64,000 nucleotides of DNA from Lumnitzera littorea (taxonomy: Eukaryota > Streptophyta > Magnoliopsida > Myrtales > Combretaceae), in contig JAMXBB010000009.1 in NCBI GenBank assembly GCA_024138015.1, forward strand, positions 90,029,049 through 90,093,048. The letters are read 5' to 3'. Under the pieces are notes generated by a model. The model saw nothing but the letters and a program-made list of their open reading frames with translations, searched no databases and was not told where the DNA came from. The translations under genes were made by a program, and so were the position numbers. Position 1 is the first letter of the stretch; each line of letters opens with the position of its first letter. Shown here in pieces: positions 51,181 to 62,450 of this stretch.

Positions 51181-51481
51181 AATTAAATAAATCAAAATGA
51201 TTTCTTTTGTATGCATAAGAGGGTGGTTATGTTATGCCTTCCTTCCTCTACCTATTAAGTTAACTTCAATTTATGCTAGCTAATTGTATTTAAGTGGCAA
51301 TATAAAATGTAACTTTCCTATTTTAAAATTCAAATGAAAAGTTAGAGCTAACATGAGGGTAACATTTTCATCGAAAATTTGTATGTATGTGTGTGTAAGA
51401 GAGAGAGGGAGAGGAGAGAACGAGTGTATAACATCTTTCTTGTGGTTGTGGACTACAATAAAAATAAAATAATCATATATG
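51181..51481. repeat. Dispersed repeat copy B (with 25594-25927)
   Basis: Same order of blocks as copy A. A GTGTGTGTAAGAGAGAGAGG microsatellite-like stretch lies inside. It ends about 100 bp before the left edge of the MULE. Confidence 0.8.
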
Positions 51482-52489
51482 TGAGATAAAATACATGGAA
51501 CTGTCAAGAGGAAAAAAAAAAACGCTCAAAAAAATTACACAAATAAGGTTAGGAAAATATTTCCAAATTTACGGTAGTTAAAATCACCTCTTCAAAAGGC
51601 AATTTTCACAAGAATATATTCTTCCCGTCCTTCCTCTTCCCTTATTCTGCATGCTACTTATTTATTTCCTCACTCTCTCTCTCTTAAACGATCTCTAAAC
51701 TCTTTTAACCAAATCTATCATTTAGATCCGTTTTTTTATAAATTAATCATATAATCGGAGTAATAGTGTGGTGTAGATCTTTGTTGTGGGAAGTTTTTTC
51801 AAAACGAAGAGATAATCAACGTACTATTATCACTTTCTCTCTCTAGACATCAATATAAGAAAAGGTAACATTGTTCCTCATTTTGATCCATTTTAAGTAT
51901 ATGTTTTTCGAAGAAACAGTATTTTTGTTTAATGCATGATGGTATATTATTGTCTGCTAGTAATTTTTGGACATGTCAGAACGTTTGTATGTTATATAAA
52001 ATATATGTAAATTGAATACTTTTCTATTCTTCATTGTTTGTAAGTTTAGCTGTTTTTTTGTATAAATTTGTGTTCATTAGTCAATTATATAAATGTACCA
52101 TACTTTTTTTTATGAAATGTTTTTATTTATTTATTTATTTTGCCCAAAACATTGTATTCATTATTTAGTATAGTTTATATGCACATGTATGTAGTTTTCC
52201 TATGCGTAAATTTGTCTTCATTACTATATTGTATATACACATGTTTATTAGATAATACGTGTATAAATGATTATTGTTGAAGGGTATAGAGAATGGATTG
52301 GCTTACTAGGTGATGTAACTTCTTTATTTGTTTTAGTTGGAGTAATTACTGATTGTTGTGCCATAAAGGGATTGTGATAGTGAAATCAAAGAAGGTGATA
52401 TGTTCAAGAACTCAAGTAAAGTGTAACTGTTAATATAAGGTAGTATTTTTATATGCAGATGCATAAGTTTATGAAATTGATGTGGCAAA

Positions 52490-55400
52490 TAGGTGTCTAA
52501 TAGATAATATGAGATTGGTTTGTTATGTTGGTGAAAATATTATGGAAGGAGAGGATGAGGTACGGTATGATAGGTGCTCGAGAATAGTAGTCGGAGTTTC
52601 ATTTAGGGCTACGTATGACCAATTAGTTTGTTTGATATGTAATCGACTTTAGGTTGACATGACGATACATTGGATCAAGTTGATTCACTGATACCTCCTT
52701 GTAGGCAGGATTAGGGACATGTATTGTACCATCCCCATTAGCGATGATTATGATGTCCAACAGTTGATGGCTTTCTTAGTAAGACATAGTGGAGTCAGCG
52801 ATTCGATAGAGATATATATTGAAATTCATGAAGCAAACCCACCACCGATAACTCCTCCCGTAGCTAAGTATGATGTCAAAGGGCATAGAGAGGATGTTAG
52901 ACTGCAAGTTGAACTCAAGGTATTTGAATCTTGAGTGATCCTATTGAGTCATGTATCAAGCGGTAGTCGCATGTCTAGTGAACCTAATGTATTGATCACC
53001 AACAAGTCTAATAGAGATACTGATGTAGAGAATGAATTGGCATGTGAAGACATTAATGAAAATTTCGATGATACAAATTCTAATGTTGACGTTGGTTCCA
53101 ATGAATGCTAGTTACAAGAAGTTAAAGAAGCATAAGGGTTACATGGATAGAACAATTGGAGGCATGGGTTAACTACATGTGTGGATGCAGTCAAGATGTC
53201 AAAACTCATGCCTTTCTACAAAGTAAATATTGGGGATGGACTAATGGCATTTGAGGATAGTATAAGTGATGGTGAATGGAGTTTCAGCGATGAATTAAAA
53301 GTGGGCATGCATTTCGATAATAAAAATATCAACAGACAGTTGTAAGACTACATCATGTTATGAACCACCATGACTTCGTAGTAAAGGAGTCTGAACTTTC
53401 ATTATAATCTATCAGATGCGTTGATTGGGAAAAAGGGTGCATGATGTGCCTAGGAGCTTAGTTATCACTATGACTTACTATTAGAAGTGAGAAATTGATA
53501 GGTCCATCGAAATATCGAAGAAGAGTGAGTGAGTAGGTTGATGACATACTAGAATAGCTTATGTGAAACTGCTCGGAGGATATGACCTACCTACAAACAC
53601 AATACGACTTGACACTTCACTTAATATGACGCATAAGTTAATATCAAGGTCCACTAGCCACTAATCTTAAGCTACTTGGCAAGATTAGATAAGAGTGTAT
53701 GAAAATGGATTTGAAGAGGGTTATCTCACACGAACAAAATAGTCAATGTCTATTTGTCAAGTAAGATGATTCCAGCTTACAAGGAGAAGGAATTATTTAT
53801 AATAAGTCCCTAGAGCAACAATATAAATAAAGAAATTATAAAAAGGTATACATAAGAAGGAGATTCTTAGTACATACGAAAAGGGGTAAAAGGGACAAAC
53901 AACAAATGACAAACAATAAAAAGGGAAACAAAGTACAATGTCAGATAAAATAGATAGGTGGCAGCATAGCATTGGTTCCGTGCAAGGATCTCTAGGTAAA
54001 ATAACTACATAGAATCAAGATGCGGCGGTATCAAGGACTACCGAAATGAGGAAGGGGTGAAGCAAGGGTCAGTAGCTGGTTGGAAGAAAAGTACTTGGCT
54101 CGAAGAAAAATGTCTTGTCACTCGGTAGTTATCTCTCAGCAACCAAAAGTTCAATTATTTGGTATAGAGCTCACGATAAGCGAATGGTTGGCATCGGCAT
54201 AAGAGACAAAACAAAGCAGGTTGTATCCTTCTAGAGTTGTTAAAGAATTCAGCCACCCTTCTTTCACATAGAGTTTCTCGTCATCGGTAAGTTGTTGAAA
54301 GAGAATTCTTTGGGTGATAGATTGGAGGCCTTGGAGCTGTGTACGAGTAAGAAGACCGGTAGTTAACAACACATCACTACAAGTGGAGACTCAAAGCTTG
54401 TAAGAAGCAACACGTAGGATGCCTTGTGATAATCAAGTTTGTGGGTCCATATACGTACCCCAATTCTACTATAAGTTAGGACCATTCAAAATTGGATTTA
54501 AACACTCTATCCTACTTTCTGATTAAGGATGTTTAAGAGTCACCAAATTGTAGGCAACTAGTTGCAAGTAATACGGTTATACTTTGCATATTAAGAGAAT
54601 TAGGGAAGCAAAGCATAAAGCAAATGAGCAAGTTTATGGTAAGTGAGAGGAATCATATGTGGTGTTCCTACATCTACTAAATGAGATCTGAGAGGCTAAT
54701 CCTGATACTATAGTAGAGTGGAAATGGCGAGATAGTGATATTGCTGAGCATGTGTTCTTCGATAGAATCTTTTGGGCATTTGGATAGTACATTAAGGCAT
54801 TTATACATTGTAGGCCCGTAATTATGATCGATGGAACATTCCTTTATGGGAAGTACAAGCATAAACTATTAATTGCAACTGAACTTAATGGTGAGAATCA
54901 CATAGTCTCACTTAGTTTCACCCTAGTTGATGAGGAATGTCAGGATAGCTGGAGTTGGTTCCTAACATGTGTGCTCATACACGTTATAAGAGATCGTACT
55001 GACATATGTTTGATTTTGGACCATCATGCTAGAATCCAATCTGCAGTAGAGAGCAAAAATGCAATCTGGCCAAGTGGTTAGCCTTAGCAGTAGTGTATCC
55101 AATACGTTGACAATAACTTCAACACTTGGGCTAAGAATAAATACTGCAAAGAGTTGACAAAGAATGCTACTTACTAGTTGTAACCTCGAAAGTTTCACAC
55201 TTACTATAAAGAGGCCAAAACTATGAGCCTCCATACTAGATTTTACTTTAGAGGCTGCATCCTAAAATTTAAATACTAGCATGCGACAATGGAGCTCGGT
55301 TTGGTCATGAGACGACCAACAGTGTCGAAAGTTATAATAGTTTTTTGCAAGATGATAGGAACTTGCCTGTTGCGGCACTACTTAAGAAAACTTTCTACAA

Positions 55401-56050
55401 CTATAATAACTATTTTAACAAACATAGAATCAAGTTAGCAGAGCAAATGGTCATTGGCAAAATATTGACCAAATTTGTAGAAAGAAAGTTTGATAGGTAA
55501 TGCAAAGTGGCCAGCGATCACCATGTCATGATTTTTTACTACAATGAGTAAATATTTGAGGTCATCACTATGTTATGACCTATGTCACATGAGTAGAAAG
55601 GAGAGAACAGCCACACAATTGCACTTAGGACCATACGATGTACTTGTAATAAGTGGCAAACATGCAAAATTCCGTATTCCCACGCTATAGCTGTTATGGA
55701 GAAAAATGAGCATGGACTATGCTACACATATTGGGTATTGGTACACTATGTAGAATCAGCTACATGTATACATACATTCTTCATACCCTGTGCCGATAAG
55801 TCTAGTTAGTCTTATCTTGACATTCTTGTGTGGCATCTAATTTGAACTTCAGGCAAGGTTAGGAATTTAGGTAAGCTACAAGTGAAACGATTCCAAAATG
55901 AGATGGACATCTAAGAGGGACCTTTGACTTATACGTATGGGCCATGTAATGGGGATGGACATAATAGAGGAAAATGTCCGTAGCAAGGAAGATAACCAAC
56001 ATCAAGTGGATCCACTTGTACTTAACTTAGTGAAAGTGAAAAAACTATGA
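52490..56050 (+). pseudogene. MULE transposase (mudrA-like) pseudogene
   Basis: Domains appear in the family's order. The N-terminal MuDR domain reads VCYVGENI, then MYCTIPISDDYDVQQLMAFL (52719 on). An acidic stretch and FDNKNI follow, then RCVDWEKGC (about 53415). After an insertion come AFG and CRPVIMIDGTFLYGKYKHKL (54824 on) and DEECQDSWSWFLTC, with the first catalytic Asp in IDGT. LILDHHARIQSAV carries the second Asp. FNTWAKNKYCKEL, TTNSVESYNSFL and a SWIM zinc finger CTCNKWQTCKIPYSHAIAV (near 55640) follow; the third zinc ligand is Tyr instead of Cys. The C-terminal CCHC knuckle (CNGDGHNRGKC, about 55945) lacks its first Cys. The enzyme would cut and paste the element using a DDE core. 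Multiple stops make it inactive. Confidence 0.9.
53518..54441. mobile_element. Unidentified 0.9-kb insertion in mudrA
   Basis: The transposase reading breaks after KLIGP (53511) and resumes at VGPYTYP (54441). The near-identical 9-mers TAGGTCCAT (53509-53517) and TGGGTCCAT (54442-54450) flank the insert and may be its target duplication. The insert has no recognisable protein, and its ends are not clear inverted repeats. A TATTTATAATAA stretch near 53794 could be an LTR-type promoter on the minus strand. Confidence 0.55.
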
Positions 56051-56178
56051 TAATATTGATTAATATAATATGTGGAAATGTATTTAAGAAGTTGTTGCAT
56101 TGTAAATGTTTTGTTTTTCCCTTATGAATGTGATAGTAAGCTTACTATTTTTTTTCCTTTTTACACTTACAGGAGTAG

Positions 56179-57960
56179 ATGGATCTAGGACCAACCAATA
56201 GGTCACTACTTCACTTGCAACCATCCTAGAGGTTTGAGCTGGTGTGGGGTAGTCAAGTAAAGAATAGTAAATTGAAAACACACTTGTGATTTGTTTAATT
56301 CATATAAGTCCTATAACAATAGTTCTTCTTCCTTGGTTACAGGAGAACTACTAGCTTAGGTGTCGTAAACATAAGGTAATATTTAGGCATCAAGATAACT
56401 AGGAGATCCTAATAGATCTATACGTGATCTCATATCTAGAGCAATTAGGCTTTATTGGTACGTATCAGGTTTCCTTCAAACAGTTGGATTAGCACTTGAT
56501 TATTGCCCTAGTTAAGCGATGGAAGGAGGAGATGTATACATTTTACTTCCACAATAGGAAGATGACGGTGACTCTACAGGATATATCTTTGCTCATTGGT
56601 ATACCAACTAATGGTAATGCAATTACTATTGTAATGGTGTCTACTGGGTAGGCCAAGTTATGTCACCGTTTACTAAGAATTTGCTTACCAGAGAGTGCCG
56701 TAAAGGGTATGAGATTGAAATTGTCCCGATTGAAGGATAATTTCACTGATTTGCCATTTCATACAGATGACAAGATAGTACAACTACACAAGGGTACATA
56801 TCATGCAATTGATCGAAGGTATGTTATTCTCAGACATGTCTAACAATGTCGTATACCTTATGTTCCTCCTTCTCCTATCAAACCTCACTATAGCTAGGCA
56901 ATATACATAGGAAGTAGCTTACTCAGAGTAGCTATATCACTAGTTACACCTTGCTTCTAGGATGAAAGTAGGAGAGATTGGTGGTTTACTAGTGATTCTT
57001 TAGGTATGGGCATGGGAGCATTTCCTACATATCGCCCCTTTAAGTTGCTAGATTACATCAGTTATCGATGGTCAACCACTCATGAGTTGATGGGGGGTGG
57101 ACTTTAATGTCACTAAGCTGCCTATGCATGTGATTGGACTGTACAGAAATATATGCAATCACTACTATCTAAAGCAAGTACATATTTAGCAAAACCATCT
57201 CCTTATTCATTGAGTAACTATTACTTTTTTCCAACCTCATTATTGATCGTCACTTCAGGTTGTTTGGATTCCTTATGAGTGCAAGGATGTTGCTAGACTC
57301 CCTACTTATTGTCAAGATGGGAGTAATGTATGGCTAACTTGTGTTTTGCTTATATGCTTCCATATCATGGAGATGCACTTTCTTAACTATGTAGCTCATC
57401 AGCTTAATGGGATGTAAGAGATTCTAGCTTACCCTGACACTAAACGAGCATTACATGAAATCGACCTGAGAGTTAGGACTAAGATCAATTGAGCGATATG
57501 ACATGTAGATTGGACAGTACATTGGGATGATCGAAGAAACTAGATAGCTTAGGTCTGTCTACTGTCTGGTGTACATCCTGACTACATCTCTTGGTACCAG
57601 TAAGTTACTTGCAAATACATCGGCCGGTTAAGGGCCTCTTGGATGTATGTGATACGTACATTTGCTTTTTGAATTACACTTTTGTTTTTTTAGTTATATG
57701 CTACTCAAACTTTTATGTTTGGATTATAGGTGGACTTTATACATAGAGTCTTGCATATGTCATACGAGGACATTATATTTGAGTAGCATCAAGTTGATGA
57801 CCTTATCCAGGAGATTATTAAGGTTCACCTAGGCGACCTAAATGAGCCATAGAGAGAAAGGGGTCGTCGAAGATGTGGTTGTTTTCAAGTGAGAGGCCAA
57901 GGACGTAGACATACTAGTGTGTAAATTGGAGACAATGCTTCTCCTCCATACTTCTCGTAG
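56179..57960 (+). pseudogene. Plant mobile domain (PMD, MAIN/MAIL1-like) gene 3, decayed
   Basis: An acceptor-like CACTTACAG (56164-56172) precedes ATG at 56179, which opens MDLGPTNRSLLHLQPS, the typical PMD start. Then come LRCRKHKVIFRHQDN, YLEQLGFIGTYQVSFKQLD, ALVKRWKEEMYTFYFHNRKM and TVTLQDISLLIGIPTNGNAI. Later blocks read LKLSRLKDNFTDLPFH and GAFPTYRPFKLLDY. An intron ending AG at 57257-57258 precedes VVWIPYECKDVARLPTYCQD, LLICFHIMEMHFLNYVAHQL and ALHEIDLRVRTK. A basic tail near 57855 reads RERGRRRCGCFQVRGQGRRH. It lies 130 bp after the mudrA pseudogene, inside the MULE. Several stops and frame changes disable it. Confidence 0.85.
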
Positions 57961-58760
57961 CCAACATCTCCTAGGATCATATATGTCACACCCTTGTCAT
58001 AAGAGAAGCCTTTAGTAGTCAGGTCTATACCCCCCTTCCCCAATACCATTGAAGAGGTTAGTTATAGATCTTCAATACAATATGGGTGAGAGAGTCACAC
58101 AGATGCACCCTTCTCTAATACCCATGCATGCATTGTATTTAGGTGTTTACAAGCAGGATAGGGGATAGATCACTCAATTGGATGCGATCCAAATGGTTGA
58201 GCCTTAAGACAATGCAGAACCTTAGGATGTTCGTCCACTTGTGCGCCGATGGCATTAGATTTGGATATTTCACTTTTGACTTTTTTCTCTCTTATTTTCG
58301 AAACACCATATAGCTATTTTGATAGTATAATTAGATTTCCCATTACAATTTCATGTCTTCATAATTTCAAATTATTAGCATGCTTAGAAGTGTGTCTCGA
58401 GATACGAGTTTATGTTAGAATCGGTGATTTTAGATTGACACAAGTTAATAGCATTAATCCATATCGCAATATCGATTGCTATGGGTACATAATAAATATA
58501 TTCTCTATCGATTCAAATCGCATATCTGTATAGTGGGTAAAAAGGAAAAAACTCAACATTTTACTAATATATAACCAGATAGAATTTGATTTATGCTATA
58601 TTGATTGATATAAAAAATAATTGTCTGTTAAACATCGTATGCTTGAGTATTGATTACATTTTCAACAAAAATTGTGTATGAGCTTAACTAAAAGATTTTA
58701 TTTAAGATGAAACGAAATCACCTTTAGGAGATGCGAATTTAAGATGAACAAGATAAATAA
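57961..58760. other. 3' part of the MULE, non-coding
   Basis: Probably the decayed 3' region of the PMD gene. The 94-codon frame at 58249-58533 has no recognisable domain. Confidence 0.4.
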
Positions 58761-58795
58761 AAATTACCTCTTCAAAAGGCAATTTCAAGCAAAGA

Positions 58796-59071
58796 TATAC
58801 TAAAATCGCCTCTCCAAAAAGCCTTTTCAATTTATCTTGAAATCTCTTCTCTGCTTAGGAGAAGTATTTGTGTAATTTCATTTTTTTTTTTCTTGTTTTT
58901 TCCTTTTTCCCTATAACTACGTATATTATGCTATACTAAAATCGCTTCTCTAAGAAGCCTTTTCAGTTTATCTTGAAATCTCCTCTTTGCTTAGGAGTAA
59001 TATTTGTGTAATTTCGTATTTTTTTTTTTTGCTTGTTTTTTCCTTTTTCCCTATAACTACGTGTATTATGC
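58796..59071. repeat. 136-bp tandem duplication with palindromes
   Basis: The unit TATACTAAAATCGC(C/T)TCTC, then AGCCTTTTCA(A/G)TTTATCTTG, TTGCTTAGGAG and CCTTTTTCCCTATAACTACG occurs at 58796-58931 and 58932-59071, differing mainly in T-run length. Confidence 0.9.
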
Positions 59072-59259
59072 TTATTCAAGGAGCTATCTTTTTATATGGA
59101 TCAACTTCATATAAAATCATCACATATATATAAATTATAATATAATATTTAGATTTTTTTATACGTTTTTGTTACCATAATATACACAAATATATAGATT
59201 TTAGTATAATATGTAAATTTTGTACCCTTACCTTTTACCAAAATTTATATTTATACCAA

Positions 59260-59693
59260 TATTTATATATGAATCAAGTCACCTTATCACGAGTTAATAT
59301 AAGAAAAGGCACCGACCAAAAACCTTTTATTGTAAGAAACTCTCAGACGGCTAATAAAAGCTCACTCTATGTACGAGATGGTGGAGTGCAACAATGGTGC
59401 AGAGTCCAATTATTCTCGTACGGAAGAAAATTGGAATGTGCCCATGAAATAGCAGTAGAGACCAGCCATGAAGTTACACCAAGCTAAAAAATTTTCCATC
59501 TTTTCATCCGTGTATCTGTGGATTTTCCCAACTTGCTTTCTACTTTCGCGTCACTGTTAGTGGAACAACAAACTGTAAGTATCCATGTAATTTCCTCTTC
59601 CAACATACAAAGCTGGCAGATAAACTTGTTTCCTCAAATATAACAAGCAATACAGAGCAAAACCAACTTAAAGAAGAAGAAGAGCTCGTCCAT
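59260..59693 (+). promoter_or_regulatory. Likely promoter and 5' leader of PAD4 copy 2
   Basis: Unlike the flanks, this stretch is not obviously repetitive. It runs from the end of the MULE to the PAD4 start codon and is not shared with copy 1. A weak TATA-like CAAATATAAC lies at about 59635. The 72-codon frame at 59269-59487 is not recognised. Confidence 0.35.
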
Positions 59694-60162
59694 ATGGATT
59701 ACATGGACCCTCCATCCTCGTAATTGTTTTTGCATTTCCTTTATATATCCTTTTTTATTTTCTTTTCTGCGTTTCGTTGAATCATAAAAATTTTTGACGA
59801 ACCATATATATGTATGCAGGAGGTTCGAGACGAGTGAGATGTTGACGACATTTCTAGGGTCAACGCCGTTACTGACGGAGGCATGGAGGCTTTGCAGTCT
59901 AGCAAATACAACGGTTCCGAGGAGTTTCTTGTCGGAGCGGATAGGTGACGTCGGTTTTGTGGCGTTTTCGGGCGTTCAAGTGGTGGATGGATCCGACCCG
60001 AGCGTGGAGATGCTGGTGCCGTTGGATTTGGAAGGTGGGAGTTGGAAGGAGCTTTTTCGGCCGTTGATTTACCCATGTGAAGACGAGAAGCCGGTGATGG
60101 TCCACAAGGGATTTCTCCAACTTTTCCTAAAAGCTCACTCTAGCCATCATTTTCAGGACCAG
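59694..60162 (+). CDS. PAD4: PAD4-like (EDS1-family lipase-like), exons 1-2, copy 2
   Basis: I chose ATG at 59694. Exon 1 (59694-59719, MDYMDPPS) is followed by a 100-bp intron (GT 59720, AG 59818-59819). Exon 2 (59820-60162) completes the split serine codon, then reads RFETSEMLTTFLGSTPLLTE, AWRLCSLANTTVPRSFL, GDVGFVAFSGVQVV, MLVPLDLEGG, EDEKPVMVHKGFLQLFL and ends FQDQ before GTAAGG. Length and order match the start of the PAD4 alpha/beta-hydrolase-like domain. This part is open, unlike copy 1. The serine motif and EP domain would follow in later exons, but I do not see them before 64000, where a Gypsy element begins. It may be a truncated copy, or a gene with a very large TE-filled intron. 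Confidence 0.85.
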
Positions 60163-61275
60163 GTAAGGCTGTCATGTCATCAATTAATATATTTTTATCC
60201 CTCCACGGCTATAACTATAAGAATCATAATAATAATAATAAATAATTACAACCGCATTATGGATGTTTGTTTTATATGCAATTGATTTTCCCCATCTTTA
60301 AAATTTCTTGTAATGGTATAAATATTTACAGAAGTGATTTTAGATGTTCATGTGACTGCTTTGCCCTTTAATAAAAGATATAAAAAATGAAGCATAACAA
60401 TATGTTCAGAAACAATTCTTACTCAAAAAAAGCAAATTCGAGAACAAAAATCAATTATTTTTTATTTTGTTCAATTTCTTTTACTTGTAGTATTTTTTAC
60501 CATTATTTTATTAAATTGTAAACAGTAAAATGGAATTTGAATTATATTTTCTACTAATTTAGAGCCTATGTCCTCAATTTGAAGAGAAGAGTATCGTAAC
60601 CTCTATAGGGTAAATTACAAGTTAGTGTGTTATAAACAACTTTAAGTATATTTAAGTGGAGGTGAAATCATATCAATCTAACTTTTAGAATATTGTGTTT
60701 CTATCGATTAAACTCATATAGTTTAAATTGTTTTAAATTTTGTATTATCGCTAACTAAATTGTATTGAAACTCTAATTTAACTTGAAATAAATTTACACT
60801 TAAACTTGTTCACCTCATTTTCAATTAAGCTTAGGAGCTTATGATCAAGCTACATGACTTAAAGCTCAAGCTTCTCTTAATAAATCATTCAAGTAACTCA
60901 AATCTAAACTTGATTCAACTATAAGAGAAATAAATCCAAGTAAATGACAAGTTGAAATCGAACAAGTTATAAGTAGAGTTGATTCATTTATTTCATAGAT
61001 TTAAGTGTAGATATTCAAAATAAATTAGCAAGTCCGATTCTAGCCTTGCAATTATGCCATGTTAGCATGACTATTGTTGTTTTGGTTTTCTAAAATATAC
61101 AAAAATATTCCTCTACCTTAGACTTCTTCTCCATCCCCAATTGAACTTTTAACCATTAACTTTTCCATTCTAATTATCTACACTTTACTATTTTATGAAT
61201 AAAAAAAAAAAACACATAGCCAATGATAATGTTCCTCTACTTTGTCTTATAAAACCAAATTGGGGGAGTATTGTG
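60163..61275. repeat. Non-coding segment shared with PAD4 copy 1
   Basis: Counterpart of 30990-32165. Homology stops at about 61275 (GGGGGAGTA...), where new sequence begins. No coding exon is seen. Confidence 0.8.
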
Positions 61276-62450
61276 TTATGTATAATGCCTTAAGATCTAA
61301 ATGGGAATTATAACCCACTACGTATTCCCATTAGCTGAGAGTATGCTAAGACTTAAATTCACAAACATTAACTTTTAACATCAACATTCACTACATATAC
61401 TTAAAGATTCTCAAAAGGTATGAGAAGCATCGACTACCCAAATCATCATAAACTTGGAATCAAGTTAACAAAGCATCTAGAAAGGTTACAAGCTCTTAAA
61501 CCACAAGTAAATAAAAATAAAAAAAAAATCAAGGAGTTTATAATCTCTATAAGGTAACTTAAGTTCGCAAAACTAAGATAAGAGTCAATCTCCTCAAAAC
61601 TCACAATGCTCTCCAAAATATAACATAAACTCCAACAATCCATATGCCATCTCATTTCTAATCATCATAGAAATATAAGTACTTAATATACTCCTATTCT
61701 TAGATATCATTCATAAATGACTCTTCATAAATAAGGTACTCATCAGTTTCTATACCTAAAAAAGATAAATGCGAGACAAGTCCCAGTATGTGATGTACAA
61801 GAACAAAGATGTCAAACCAAACCATACATATATATAATGCAAGTTACATTAAGTACAACGAAATCAATTAATTTATTAATCTTGAATTTAAGTTAGTAAC
61901 CAGCAAATGGGTATTTAGGACCTCACCACACCATGATTTTTGTCTACATACATAGGTAAATATATATATATATATATATATATAAGTTTTTATTCAAGTT
62001 CTTTATGTTTAGAGTCTAGAGTTGATAGGAATCAACTCCTCGAACTAGTCATATACAATCGAGCTAGAGGATTGCAAGGACTCATACAGGGAATATTAGC
62101 TTGAAACCTTATTCAGGACAATGATTTCTATTTTAAAATCTATTTCTTACATTATTGGCTAACCGAGTGTCAAGCTCTCATAAGTATCAATACAGTTCCT
62201 AAGCTGCCAATCAGTCATGTCAACTTGCCAAGCCATCATACCGAGCAGCCATACTTATTACTAAGCTCATACCATGATTTAGGCAACTCCCGAATCGACT
62301 AGCATCAGACCTTTATCTAAGCCGGGCTGTTGAGACACCCGACCTAGAGAGGATCAAAATGCCCTTTAGTACTCGAGCTCTAACTTGAACTAGACCAAGA
62401 AAACTCTGACTGTTGATTTTGTTCTAACCTCATCCAAGCAAGATCTTACA
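61276..62450. other. Unassigned; breaks PAD4 copy 2 homology
   Basis: It starts where similarity to PAD4 copy 1 ends. No gene is recognised. The part 62150-62450 is GC-richer (GCCAAGC, CCGAGC) and could be the U3 of the following LTR. Confidence 0.35.
61960..61984. repeat. AT microsatellite
   Basis: About twelve TA units, uninterrupted. Confidence 0.9.

Larger units (their letters stand above)
51581..59071 (+). mobile_element. Mutator-like element (MULE) with mudrA and PMD genes, about 7.5 kb
   Basis: A decayed mudrA-type transposase and a PMD gene lie head to tail on the plus strand. At both edges the same imperfect palindrome occurs, AAAT(C/T)ACCTCTTCAAAAGGCAATTT (51581-51606 and 58761-58785), with related copies at about 58802 and 58937. 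The two edge copies are in direct order, and each is itself palindromic. I could not define long inverted repeats or a 9-bp target duplication, so the exact ends are inferred. Association of PMD genes with plant MULEs is known. Confidence 0.7.

Noticed and set aside
52719..52934. Independent small gene
   Set aside because: The sequence is the MuDR N-terminal domain of the mudrA pseudogene, not a separate gene.
54151..54372. 73-codon minus-strand frame inside the mudrA insertion
   Set aside because: No recognisable domain. The insert has no other coding signal.
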